DNA from: Paractinoplanes maris
Lineage (GTDB): Bacteria > Actinomycetota > Actinomycetes > Mycobacteriales > Micromonosporaceae
NCBI RefSeq assembly: GCF_023544465.1
Contig: NZ_JALPVL010000003.1
Location: 310,001 to 374,000 of the forward strand
Direction of reading: 5' to 3'
Length of the DNA stretch: 64,000 nucleotides
A model generated the notes under the pieces. That model was not told the origin of the DNA, searched no databases, and saw only the letters and a list, made by a program, of their open reading frames with translations. Below are positions 15,009 through 22,336 of the stretch, one piece after another; the first letter of the stretch is position 1, and every line of letters starts with the position of its first letter. A program made the translations under genes and the position numbers.

Positions 15009-16240
15009 ACGATGCCCTCAGCGCCTGCCACGACGTCTTCCGTCACTGGCTCGGCCAGGCCTACGACCTCGACGCCCTCGATGCGGTTTTAGCAGTCGCC
15101 GCGACAGAGCGGCTCGGCGGCGACCCACCGTGGCTTCTCGTCGTGTCTGGGTCGGGTAATGCGAAGACCGAGACAGTTGCCTCACTCGGCGGGATCGGCG
15201 CCTACATCACCAGCACGATCGCGAGCGAAGGTGCTCTGCTGTCGGCCTCGTCGAAGAAGGAACAGGCCAAGGACGCCACCGGCGGGCTCCTGCGCCGCAT
15301 CGGCGACCGCGGGCTACTCGTGGTCAAGGACTTCACGTCCATCATCTCGATGAGCCGAGACGCCAGAGCCTCAGTGTTGGCGGCCCTGCGGGAGGTCTAC
15401 GACGGCAAGTGGGAACGCAACGTCGGCACCGACGGCGGGCGCACCCTCACCTGGGAGGGCCGCATCGTCATGGTCGGCGCGGTCACCACCGCCTACGACT
15501 CGGCCCACGCCGTAATCGCATCGATGGGTGACCGGTTCGCGCTCGTCCGGGTCGACTCTGGCGCCGGGTCCAGCCGTCTCGCCGCGGGACGTCAGGCCCT
15601 GGCCAACGTCAACCTCGAGCAGAACATGCGGCTTGAGCTCTCCGGCGCCGTGATCGTGCTGATGGAGCAGATGGATCCGGAGCGGGCAAACCTCACCGAC
15701 GAAGACATGGACACGTTGCTCCAGGTCGCCGATCTGGTGACGCTGGCCCGCACGGCTGTTGAGCGGGACTACCGCGGCGACGTGATCGAAGCGCACGCCC
15801 CGGAAATGCCGACCCGGTTCGCGAAGATGCTCGGTCAGATCATCCGCGGCGGCCTGGCGATCGGCATGGAGCGCAACCACGCGCTTGCGGTAGCTGTCCG
15901 GGTGGCCGGCGACTCCATGCCCCCGCTGCGCCTTTTGATCCTGCAAGACATCGCCGAGTTCCCCGGGTCGCGCACAACGGACGTCCGTAAGCGGCTCCAG
16001 CGTCCGCACAACACGGTTGACCGGGAACTTCAGGCCCTGCACGTGCTCGGTCTTCTTGTCCAGGCCGAGGCTCCTGGCACGGGTTGGACGTACTCGCTCG
16101 CCGACGTGATTGAGCCTCAGGCGCTCAAGCTGCTGGCGTTTTCCAGATTTGGCTGCATGCAAACAAGAGGAACAACAGAAGTAGATCAAGAGGTGTGCGT
16201 ACAGGTACAGCCAAATCTGGAAAACGCTCTGCCCCTCTGA
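15005..16240 (+). CDS. AAA-family ATPase with winged helix, probable replication protein
   Basis: 411 aa. Walker A-like loop 'GSGNAKTE' (residues 49-56), a Walker B-like strand 'LLVVKDFTS', and a sensor-like 'RIVMVGAVTT' fit a P-loop ATPase of the kind annotated as helicase or replication protein in actinomycete plasmids and phage-plasmids. Near the C-terminus is a winged helix ('RTTDVRKRLQRPHNTVDREL'). The last 33 residues ('SRFGCMQTRG...') are encoded by a low-GC 92-bp inverted-repeat element and look unlike the rest. The Walker B acidic pattern (VKDF) is unusual. GTG start overlaps the previous stop. Confidence 0.65.
   Translation: MNDALSACHDVFRHWLGQAYDLDALDAVLAVAATERLGGDPPWLLVVSGSGNAKTETVASLGGIGAYITSTIASEGALLSASSKKEQAKDATGGLLRRIGDRGLLVVKDFTSIISMSRDARASVLAALREVYDGKWERNVGTDGGRTLTWEGRIVMVGAVTTAYDSAHAVIASMGDRFALVRVDSGAGSSRLAAGRQALANVNLEQNMRLELSGAVIVLMEQMDPERANLTDEDMDTLLQVADLVTLARTAVERDYRGDVIEAHAPEMPTRFAKMLGQIIRGGLAIGMERNHALAVAVRVAGDSMPPLRLLILQDIAEFPGSRTTDVRKRLQRPHNTVDRELQALHVLGLLVQAEAPGTGWTYSLADVIEPQALKLLAFSRFGCMQTRGTTEVDQEVCVQVQPNLENALPL
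16136..16227. repeat. 20-bp perfect inverted repeat with 52-nt spacer
   Basis: GCGTTTTCCAGATTTGGCTG at 16136-16155 is perfectly mirrored at 16208-16227. The 52-nt spacer is purine-rich and markedly lower in GC than its surroundings. The element covers the last codons of the ATPase gene. Candidates are a replication origin, a replication or transcription terminator, a recombination site, or a small inserted element (MITE). Confidence 0.9.
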
Positions 16241-16558
16241 CCCCGCCCCTAGATCCGTCCCGCCTGAACGAAAGGGTTACCACGATGACCGTCCCGCAAC
16301 TGTCAGGCATCCCCGAGATCGCAACCCCGCTCGTCTTCAGATGAAGGGATGACGACCATGACCGATCAGTCCTCGATCCGACACACTCAGAGTCTGCACA
16401 TCGATACCTTGCGTGATGGCGACAGGTCAGCCGAGCCGCCCCAAACGCGAATGACGCCACCGAAGACGTCCATCCCCGTCCATCCCCTGAATGGCTTGAC
16501 CCGAGGTGGGCCGAATACCCCAGCGCCTCGACCCCAGCGCCGCCCCTACGTTGCGGCA
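16241..16558. other. Gap of about 320 nt with one possible leader peptide
   Basis: No full gene. A 19-codon reading frame at 16285-16344 ('MTVPQLSGIPEIATPLVFR') has GAAAGGG upstream and could be a leader peptide. The rest shows lower-quality coding statistics and probably contains the promoter of the Panacea-type gene. Confidence 0.35.
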
Positions 16559-16999
16559 ATGACCACCGTGACCGCCGTGCTCGACGCCATCGACGAGCGC
16601 AAGCCCAACCTGCCCGACACGTACAAGCACAACCTGCTGTTCTTCTGCCAAGGCCACCACCTCGCCACCTACGGCGTCCCAATGTTCACCGAACCGCTGC
16701 ACGCCACCCCCGCCGGCGCCACCCTCATCGCGCTCCACCCCGACGACGACAGCAAGCTATCCAAGAAGGCGCTCGCCCTAGTCGGCTGGATGATGCACCG
16801 CTACGGCGAAGTCTTCCCGGTCGACCTTCGCTCCCTGGTGACGGTGTCCACGGCCTGGCAGCGAGCCTGCAGCGGATCGGACAACCGCATCGAACAGGCA
16901 TGGCTGACCGAATGGTTCAGCCGGCCCGACGAGCTCAGTCACGAAGGCCGAATCGCCGTCGCCGGTATCGGCGAGATTATGGCGACAGGCCGGGCCTGA
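16559..16999 (+). CDS. Panacea-domain (SocA/DUF4065-like) antitoxin candidate
   Basis: 146 aa. The pattern 'YKHNLLFFCQGHHLATYGVP' followed by 'LIALHPDD' and 'DNRIEQAWLTEWFSRPDELS' matches the Panacea/DUF4065 fold, an antitoxin domain that pairs with many unrelated toxins. ATG 16559 is preferred; an upstream in-frame region from 16349 is low complexity and non-conserved in appearance. The next gene, 18 nt downstream, is a compact 100-aa protein of toxin size. A toxin-antitoxin pair is inferred and would stabilise the element. Confidence 0.6.
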   Translation: MTTVTAVLDAIDERKPNLPDTYKHNLLFFCQGHHLATYGVPMFTEPLHATPAGATLIALHPDDDSKLSKKALALVGWMMHRYGEVFPVDLRSLVTVSTAWQRACSGSDNRIEQAWLTEWFSRPDELSHEGRIAVAGIGEIMATGRA

Positions 17000-17017
17000 A
17001 TCCCGAAGAGGTAGCGC

Positions 17018-17320
17018 ATGGCCTATGACAAGTGGGACACCCCTCGGTTCTACGACCAACTCGAGGCGTGGAGCCGGGGAGTGGACCCGCCCGAAGACGT
17101 ATACGTCAAGGTGAAGGGATGGATCGACTCGCGTCAGGACAACCCAAAGGGCGACGCTTGGCCGACCATGACTGACGACGAGGGAGCCGAATACCGCGCC
17201 GTCGTTCTGGACATCTACCGCCGCCCGGTCATCTGTCACGGCCAGCCGGTGACCTGCACCTTCCTGATCGACGAAGAAGCGCACACCGTCGAATGCCTGC
17301 GATTCAGCGACGAGCGCTGA
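17018..17320 (+). CDS. Small protein, candidate toxin partner of the Panacea gene
   Basis: 100 aa, ATG with GAAGAGG upstream. It starts 'MAYDKWDTPRFYDQLEAWSR' and ends with beta-strands 'VTCTFLIDEEAHTVECLRF', a layout (helices first, antiparallel strands last) compatible with RelE/ParE-like mRNA interferases, although no catalytic residues can be assigned with confidence. The toxin role is inferred from pairing with the upstream antitoxin-type gene. Confidence 0.5.
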   Translation: MAYDKWDTPRFYDQLEAWSRGVDPPEDVYVKVKGWIDSRQDNPKGDAWPTMTDDEGAEYRAVVLDIYRRPVICHGQPVTCTFLIDEEAHTVECLRFSDER

Positions 17321-17370
17321 CCTGCCGTTCGTATGGCGTCGTTACCCGCCATCGGCGTTACCCTGAAGTC

Positions 17371-17562
17371 ATGGAGCCGCAGACCCATACCGAACCGCAG
17401 GACGACCTGTTCTGGGACGAGGGCACGCAGATGATGCTGTCCCGCTCCGGCATGGCGCGCTGGCGGGAGAAGCTGACCGCCGCCCGGGCTGCACGCGCCG
17501 AGCACGCGGCCGACTATGAGGCGCTGCGCGAGCGGCTACGGCTCGGCCCGAATCCGGCGTGA
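17371..17562 (+). CDS. Putative VapB-like antitoxin, 63 aa
   Basis: Short charged protein with an acidic, Trp-containing start ('DDLFWDEGTQMMLSRSGMAR') and a long Ala/Arg helix. It overlaps the PIN-domain gene by 4 nt (GTGA), the classic antitoxin-before-toxin arrangement. No ribbon-helix-helix or AbrB motif is evident, so assignment rests on context. Confidence 0.55.
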   Translation: MEPQTHTEPQDDLFWDEGTQMMLSRSGMARWREKLTAARAARAEHAADYEALRERLRLGPNPA

Positions 17563-17951
17563 CCACTCCCGTCGACATCCAGCTGGTCCTGGATACGTCC
17601 GCGGTCGTCGAGTTCACCCGCGAGTCCATCCACGTCGGCGAGGTCCTGTCGTTGGTCGCCGACGACAACGCGATCGCTCTGCTGCCGCTGCCGTGCCTGG
17701 TCGAGGCCTACCAGTGGGCGGCCGACCGTGCCCGGCTGGACGTTCTAATCGCTCTTGAGTCGGTGTTCGTGGCGCCCCCGGAGCCGAAGCAATGGCGGGC
17801 CATCGCGGCGGCCTATGGCTTGGTCGGGCGGCAGGACGCTGCAGTAGCGGCGCTACTGGCGCTGGATGCCGGCGCCGGGCTGTTGACCCGCCAGCCGGAC
17901 TTGTATGCCAGCGTTGACCCCGGCAACCTAGTCATCGCGATCGAGGACTGA
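17559..17951 (+). CDS. PIN-domain ribonuclease, VapC-like toxin
   Basis: 130 aa. PIN-domain features in order: 'VLDTSAVVEF' (D12), 'CLVEAYQWA' (E49), 'GRQDAAVAALLALD' (D93) and a final 'LLTRQPDLY' strand where many VapC proteins carry an additional acidic residue. PIN toxins cut specific RNAs with metal ions held by these acids. The fourth acidic position is not obvious, so activity is uncertain. Cotranslated with the 63-aa upstream gene. Confidence 0.75.
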   Translation: MTTPVDIQLVLDTSAVVEFTRESIHVGEVLSLVADDNAIALLPLPCLVEAYQWAADRARLDVLIALESVFVAPPEPKQWRAIAAAYGLVGRQDAAVAALLALDAGAGLLTRQPDLYASVDPGNLVIAIED

Positions 17952-18185
17952 TCGGTGAAGCCCGCCAACTGGTCCCTCTTTAAGGTGAAAGCTGATCTCA
18001 CCAAGTCAGACTCCTGACTCCCACTTTGATTGCCGAGCAGCAGGAGTACGAGCAGCGAATCAGTGAGCTCGCGGACCGGCTGGTTGCCGAAGCGGAGCAG
18101 GCGCTACGGGACGCGGGCGAATAGCCGATCATCCACGCTGGTCACTCCGATTGGACCACTCCCCCACTGCTGACGGACTCGTTGG

Positions 18186-18244
18186 GCGGACTGCGGCGGG
18201 GCTTAACGGACTGGGCCCCGTCGCACAGTCCGTGAACAGTCCGC
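18186..18244. promoter_or_regulatory. Nested dyads upstream of lipoprotein gene
   Basis: Two nested 8-bp inverted repeats share the core GGACTG: GCGGACTG (18186) pairs with CAGTCCGC (18237), and ACGGACTG (18206) with CAGTCCGT (18226). They end 13 nt before the lipoprotein start and may be an operator or a leader hairpin. The rest of the 306-nt gap (from 17952) shows only a possible 32-codon fragment at 18026-18124. Confidence 0.55.
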
Positions 18245-18257
18245 GGGAGACCCCTCC

Positions 18258-18797
18258 ATGCGCAACAAGCTGTTGATCGCCACCCTTGCCGTGTCAGCCG
18301 CCATCGCCTTGGCCTGCGGCTCGGCCCCTGAGGTCACTGACGCCGGCGGTGCCGCGGATGCCGCACCGGCCAAGAAGCCGTCAGGCCCGAAGACTGTGCA
18401 GATGGGCCAGAAGCTTGCCGTCAACGCTGCAGGGCTGAAGGGCACCTGGACAGTGTCGAAGGCTGAGATCCGCACCAAGGACAAGTACGGGTACGCCCCA
18501 CAGAACGGGGCTTGGCTGCTGGTCTTCCTTCGGGTGGATGTGTCCGAGGGTGAGGCGTTCACCTGCCCCTGCGATATCTCGCTGGTCCAGAAGGACGGCA
18601 AGGTCAACGAGTGGGGCACTGGAGGCTTGCAGGGCCGGCCGGACTTCAACGCCACGCAAGTAGCTGCGGGTCAGCACTCGGACGGCTGGGTCGTGTTCGA
18701 CGTGCCCAAGTCGGCGATCGCCGGGTCGAAGGTGCAGCTGAAAATCATGAACCTGTTCGGCAACGACGCGTACGGTTACTGGACCGTCAAAGTCTGA
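18258..18797 (+). CDS. Secreted lipoprotein, DUF4352-like
   Basis: 179 aa with a type II signal peptide and lipobox ending in Cys20 ('IALACGS'). A short Ala/Pro linker precedes an immunoglobulin-like beta domain: 'GTWTVSKAEIRTKDKYGYAP', 'LLVFLRVDVSEGEAFTCPCD', 'DGWVVFDVPK', the order of strands seen in DUF4352-type lipoproteins. Two close cysteines ('CPC') may form a disulfide or bind metal. GGGAG lies 8 nt upstream of the ATG. Its location inside a mobile element suggests a surface function that benefits the lysogen. Confidence 0.75.
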   Translation: MRNKLLIATLAVSAAIALACGSAPEVTDAGGAADAAPAKKPSGPKTVQMGQKLAVNAAGLKGTWTVSKAEIRTKDKYGYAPQNGAWLLVFLRVDVSEGEAFTCPCDISLVQKDGKVNEWGTGGLQGRPDFNATQVAAGQHSDGWVVFDVPKSAIAGSKVQLKIMNLFGNDAYGYWTVKV

Positions 18798-18806
18798 CCG
18801 GAACGC

Positions 18807-18848
18807 AAAGCGGCCCAAGACCTCTGCGTTGAGGTCTTGGGCCGCTTT
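18807..18848. terminator. Bidirectional terminator, 18-bp perfect stem
   Basis: AAAGCGGCCCAAGACCTC (18807-18824) is fully complementary to 18831-18848 across a 6-nt loop, between convergent genes. The stem ends in AAA/TTT, giving a short U-run on both strands. Confidence 0.88.
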
Positions 18849-18861
18849 GCTTTGGGTCTTG

Positions 18862-19407
18862 CTATCCCACCGCCGCCGACTCTCGGTTTGCTGCAGCGAC
18901 AGCCCAAGCACGCCACCGGATAGCTTGCTCAATCGCGGCAGGTTCGTCCTCTACGAGCTCGTACCGGGCCGGCCGTCCCTGCTCGTCGAAGTGGGTCAGC
19001 ACCAGTTGCTGGTCGTCGAACAGCCACCAGTCTTCCGCGCCCGCCTGAGGGATGATCCCTGCCTCCACGGCGGCCGACCGGCTCAGATACTGGATCGTCT
19101 CACCCGCGTCGCGGTTCCAACGGTCCATCCACAGCATCCACCGCTGGTAGTCGGTGGGAGGTTCATCAACGACGCGTACCCTGCCGATCGTCCGGCCTTG
19201 GGCAACCCAACTGCGGACCCTGTCGAACCAGCTCTCGAGGTCAGGGTTGTCCGCTGGGGATTCAGGCTCGCCAGCCAAGAACCTTTCGAACTGAGCGCGT
19301 TCGTAGCCAAGCCAGTAGGAGGTTTGCTGCTCGAACCGCCAGGCCGACCGTCGATAGTTGGCCAGCAGGCGCCGGTACCCCTGCAGGTCGATCTCTTTAC
19401 GCATCAT
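18862..19407 (-). CDS. DUF6879 family protein
   Basis: 181 aa from ATG 19407. 'SYWLGYERAQFERFLAGEPE' near the N-terminus and a Trp/Tyr-rich C-terminal half ('EDWWLFDDQQLVLTHFDEQG') are typical of DUF6879, whose genes commonly follow an XRE/DUF5753 regulator in actinobacteria, as here (20 nt apart). The biochemical role is unknown; it may be the partner or effector of that regulator. Confidence 0.72.
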   Translation of the reverse strand: MMRKEIDLQGYRRLLANYRRSAWRFEQQTSYWLGYERAQFERFLAGEPESPADNPDLESWFDRVRSWVAQGRTIGRVRVVDEPPTDYQRWMLWMDRWNRDAGETIQYLSRSAAVEAGIIPQAGAEDWWLFDDQQLVLTHFDEQGRPARYELVEDEPAAIEQAIRWRAWAVAAANRESAAVG

Positions 19408-19426
19408 GGCCCCCAGTGACGGTTGG

Positions 19427-20281
19427 CTAAGCCGTAGGAAGTGCTGCGAGCGCACGAGCAATGATCTCCCGGGCGTCGTCGCCAGCAACAGACTCGTTCC
19501 ACAGTGCGTCGAACTTGGTAGCCAGTGGCACGACGGTGTCGTAGAGCAGCGGCTCGGCGCCACCGACTTCAGTTTCGATGTACCCGACGTTGTCGAACAG
19601 CTCGAACGAACTGATCGGCAGGTGGCTCACTGGCCTGCTTAGGGACGGATAGACCCTGAGCTGGTCCTCGTCACTGATGAACGACTGGAGAAGCAGCAGC
19701 TGCGGGCGCATGACCGCGCGCGGGAACCGGGTCCGGAACAGGACGGGCTCATCGATGATGAACTTGAAAGTTTTGCCGTCGTCCTTGTATAGGATCTTGG
19801 CGCTTGCCTGCCGCTCTCTGACTGCGGCTTCAAGGTCGTCCACGGTGCTGAACTTCTTGAACTCGGACAACATTGCGCGCGTGTAGCCGTCTACCTGCAA
19901 ATAGCGAGGAACAGCGAAGGTCTCAAAGAACCTGAACAGCGTGGTGTCTTCCGCCTTCTTGGTCCACTCCTGCTGGATTGGCTGCTGACCGCCCTTGAGG
20001 CGACTCTTGTAGTTAGCGGCTCGCCTGGCAACTTCCGCAGCGGCGAGCTCCTTCCACTGCTCGACCAGTGGCGCAGGGGCGTTGGCGACTCTGGCCCATT
20101 GGTCGAGGTCGTCTTCGCTGGGTGGCTGTTCGCCCGATTCAATCTTCGAGACCTTGCCTTTGGCGGTGCCGGCGGCAAAGCCAGCTTGGATGCCGAAGTC
20201 GTTCTGGTTGAGTCCGACGTCGGCGCGGGCCTTGCGCAGGCTCTTGCCGAGCAGGTAGTCACGCTGCTTGTCGTCGTTCAT
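19427..20281 (-). CDS. XRE-family regulator with DUF5753 effector domain
   Basis: 284 aa, ATG 20281 with AAGGAGAG 9 nt upstream. Residues about 11-65 are an XRE helix-turn-helix ('LGKSLRKARADVGLNQNDFG', 'GKVSKIESGEQPP'). The remainder is DUF5753-like: 'LFRFFETFAVPRYLQVDGYT', 'AKILYKDDGKTFKFIIDEPV', 'QLLLLQSF'. Such regulators are abundant in actinomycetes and are usually coupled to a small partner gene. Inside this element it may act as a lysogeny or host-interaction regulator. Lower GC than its neighbours in parts of the gene. Confidence 0.82.
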   Translation of the reverse strand: MNDDKQRDYLLGKSLRKARADVGLNQNDFGIQAGFAAGTAKGKVSKIESGEQPPSEDDLDQWARVANAPAPLVEQWKELAAAEVARRAANYKSRLKGGQQPIQQEWTKKAEDTTLFRFFETFAVPRYLQVDGYTRAMLSEFKKFSTVDDLEAAVRERQASAKILYKDDGKTFKFIIDEPVLFRTRFPRAVMRPQLLLLQSFISDEDQLRVYPSLSRPVSHLPISSFELFDNVGYIETEVGGAEPLLYDTVVPLATKFDALWNESVAGDDAREIIARALAALPTA

Positions 20282-20402
20282 GTTGTCTTCTCTCCTTGGG
20301 GTGTTGTCGACTGCCAGGTCGAACTCCCAGGCAAGAAGGCAATGTTGATCACGTAGTACATGATGGTCCGGCCTCTCCGCGGCAAGGTCGGGGGATGCGA
20401 TT

Positions 20403-20450
20403 AAGCCGAGCCCCGGTCGCCCTGTAGCGGGCGGATCCGGGGCTCGGCTT
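20403..20450. terminator. Strong hairpin terminator
   Basis: AAGCCGAGCCCCGG (20403-20416) pairs with 20437-20450, with a further short inner stem. It lies after the leftward 72-aa gene and would insulate it from the XRE operon. Confidence 0.85.
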
Positions 20451-20468
20451 GCGTTCTGTCTCGAGGGG

Positions 20469-20687
20469 TCAGGCCCGCCTGGCGTTGACCATGTCCGCGA
20501 TCTGCTCGGCGAGCTCATACGGGATGCGAACGCCGCTTTCGTCGTCCGCCCGGTTGCGCAGCTGGTCCGTCTCATCGCCGGCAAGGTTGTAGCCCTGGAT
20601 GACCAGGTCTCCGCCGTCGGTGTCGTAGACGGCCGGGCAGTTCTCGCCGCCAGAGTTACGCCACTTGAACAGGTAGATGAGCTTCAT
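20469..20687 (-). CDS. Hypothetical small protein, 72 aa
   Basis: ATG with GAAGGG upstream. It begins 'MKLIYLFKWRNSGGENCPAV' and continues 'DTDGGDLVIQGYNL' and 'VRIPYELAEQIADMV', a small beta-rich protein with a C-terminal helix. The compact size and position next to an XRE regulator resemble DUF397-type partner proteins, but the sequence does not show the DUF397 core. Function unknown. Confidence 0.65.
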   Translation of the reverse strand: MKLIYLFKWRNSGGENCPAVYDTDGGDLVIQGYNLAGDETDQLRNRADDESGVRIPYELAEQIADMVNARRA

Positions 20688-20705
20688 CGGCTCGCCCTTC
20701 GTTCG

Positions 20706-20847
20706 GTTGCTTCTGATGGTTGCACCGGAAGTCCCTTAACACAACGACCCCGGCTTGCTCTGCGCAAAACCGGGGTCTGTGGTGCTCGGGATTCAACCTG
20801 GCATCGCTCATGCTAGCAAATGTTGCTCGGGTTGCTTGACTAGGTTG
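20706..20847. promoter_or_regulatory. Control region with repeated GTTGC boxes
   Basis: GTTGC occurs at 20706, 20719, 20822, 20831 and 20843, together with TGCTAGCAAA at 20811-20820, echoing the boxes at 14224-14291. A terminator-like hairpin (GACCCCGG at 20746-20753 with 20770-20777) lies between. Probable promoter and operator of the rightward early operon and of the leftward 72-aa gene. Confidence 0.5.
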
Positions 20848-20952
20848 CGAGCCAAGCGCATGGTGGAGGTAGGCACAAGCCATCAACTCCCGGCCGGTGG
20901 CAGGCGCGGATCTCCCCCTGTTCCGGCCGGGCGCAAACCCTGGAGGACCGTC

Positions 20953-21228
20953 GTGACGACGACCACCACACTCACCGGTTGCCCCGCCTGGTGCGCCAGC
21001 GTCCACCTCGACAGCGAGACCGTCCACTACCAGGACGACGTCCAGATCCCCGCCACGAACGGCAGGCCACTCCCCGTTTCCGCGTTCATCACCGCCGACC
21101 GCAGCGGTGTCTACGTCGCCGGATACGAACTGACCGCGCACCAGGCCGACCAGCTCGCCCTGCTCCTCGCCGACCGGGTTGCCCTGCTCGCCGAGACCGT
21201 CGAGGACGCGAACGGGGCAACCCGGTGA
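20953..21228 (+). CDS. DUF6907-like small protein, 91 aa
   Basis: GTG with GGAGG 6 nt upstream; first gene of a long chain of overlapping early genes. 'TGCPAWCASVHLDSETVHYQ' (Cys and His ligands) and the C-terminal helix 'YELTAHQADQLALLLADRVA' are typical of DUF6907 proteins of actinomycete phages and integrative elements. Metal binding is likely, function unknown. It resembles the gene at 5485-5769. Confidence 0.68.
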   Translation: MTTTTTLTGCPAWCASVHLDSETVHYQDDVQIPATNGRPLPVSAFITADRSGVYVAGYELTAHQADQLALLLADRVALLAETVEDANGATR

Positions 21229-21437
21229 GGCATTACGAGCTGCGCATCTTCACCAGCGCCAACACCTGGACCCCGGACCGGACCAAACCGTTCGCCGCCA
21301 CCAACGACTCGGCTGCCCTGGCCTGGATGCGGGACTACGCCGCGGCGTGGATGACCGGCGCCGAGCATGCCTGGCTGTACCCGGACGGTTCGGACCGCTC
21401 GATCGGGTCGGAGCAGGGTTCGGCGGTGCTGTCGTGA
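21225..21437 (+). CDS. Hypothetical early protein, 70 aa
   Basis: GTGA overlap with the preceding gene. Begins 'MRHYELRIFTSANTWTPDRT' and contains a Trp/Ala-rich helix ('ALAWMRDYAAAWMTGAEHAW'). No motif recognised. One link of a strictly coupled gene chain. Confidence 0.6.
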   Translation: MRHYELRIFTSANTWTPDRTKPFAATNDSAALAWMRDYAAAWMTGAEHAWLYPDGSDRSIGSEQGSAVLS

Positions 21438-21712
21438 CCCGCCACGACGTGTTTCTGCACCCGGCCGACATCAATGTCTTGGCCGGCGGTGGCACCGTCA
21501 CCGTCGAGGGCGACAACCTGAAACTCACCGTGTACGTGGCACCGGAGGGCTGGGCGCCTGTCCCGGCCCCGGTCGGGGACAGCCACCTCATGTACTCCCT
21601 GCCGCCGGGCACAGCCGACGACCTGCGGGCCGGACGCCAGGTGGAGATCTTCGACGCCGACGTTCCCCGTACGACGATCACGTTCCGCCCGGTTGTGGCG
21701 GTGACGTTGTGA
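21434..21712 (+). CDS. Hypothetical early protein, 92 aa
   Basis: GTGA overlap at both ends. Predominantly beta-strand protein ('GGTVTVEGDNLKLTVYVA', 'RTTITFRPVVAVTL'), no Cys cluster, no membrane helix. Family not recognised. Confidence 0.6.
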   Translation: MTRHDVFLHPADINVLAGGGTVTVEGDNLKLTVYVAPEGWAPVPAPVGDSHLMYSLPPGTADDLRAGRQVEIFDADVPRTTITFRPVVAVTL

Positions 21713-21924
21713 CCGCCTACGTCGCTGAGCTCGAGAACCAAGACCTACGCCTGATCAAGGACGGCGACCCTTCCGTCCCCTTCGACATCGAGGTCTACCC
21801 GATCTACGGCCGTGCCGACGCCGACCGCTGGCTGGAAGCAAATGGCTACGTCGATGACGGCCGGGACTGGCGCAAGGTGCAGGACTCGAAACCGGCGATC
21901 TGGATTCGCGTGGTGACCAAGTGA
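21709..21924 (+). CDS. Hypothetical early protein, 71 aa
   Basis: GTGA overlap with both neighbours. Starts 'MTAYVAELENQDLRLIKDGD' and has a helical centre ('YGRADADRWLEANGYVDDGR'). No motif recognised. Confidence 0.6.
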   Translation: MTAYVAELENQDLRLIKDGDPSVPFDIEVYPIYGRADADRWLEANGYVDDGRDWRKVQDSKPAIWIRVVTK

Positions 21925-22070
21925 CCGCGTTCGTCGACGACCGCACCAACGAGGCTCTGCGTGCCCTGTGGCTGGCCGAGCACGACGACGACACCCCCGA
22001 CACGCACCTGGCGGCCCGGACCATCCCGCCGCCGTTCCCGACTGACGCTCCGGAAGGAGAAACCCGATGA
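21921..22070 (+). CDS. Small early protein, 49 aa
   Basis: GTG 21921 overlaps the previous stop, and its own stop overlaps the next ATG (ATGA). Acidic peptide 'MTAFVDDRTNEALRALWLAE' followed by a Pro-rich end. The exact fit into the overlap chain is the main reason to call it. Confidence 0.55.
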   Translation: MTAFVDDRTNEALRALWLAEHDDDTPDTHLAARTIPPPFPTDAPEGETR

Positions 22071-22336
22071 GTTCCGACGTAACCGCGCTCCCGTCACTTG
22101 TCCCTGGCCCCGCAATCTCCTTGTCCGGCCTTCCCGCCGAGGTCAACTACCTGCCCGGCCGAGATGGCCGCCGGTTCGTCCAGTTCGCCCTGAACGGCAA
22201 CACAGTCGCCCTCACACCCGACCTGAACGACGTCTGCGGTCACCTGCTGACCTCTGGCCTGCCGGTCACAGTGCTGGGCCGCGAGGTCGGTGATCGGTAC
22301 GTCGTTGCAGATGCACTTTTGGAAGGAGTCCTGTGA
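22067..22336 (+). CDS. Hypothetical early protein, 89 aa
   Basis: ATG with GGAAGGAG 8 nt upstream, one of the strongest ribosome sites in the chain. Small beta-rich protein ('EVNYLPGRDGRRFVQFALNG', 'GLPVTVLGREVGDRYVVADA'), reminiscent of an OB or SH3-like barrel by strand pattern only. Function unknown. Confidence 0.62.
   Translation: MSSDVTALPSLVPGPAISLSGLPAEVNYLPGRDGRRFVQFALNGNTVALTPDLNDVCGHLLTSGLPVTVLGREVGDRYVVADALLEGVL

Noticed and set aside
18026..18124. Short helical peptide from a TTG ('AEQQEYEQRISELADRLVAE')
   Set aside because: No ribosome site and no ATG/GTG start; at most a remnant of a plasmid-type gene.
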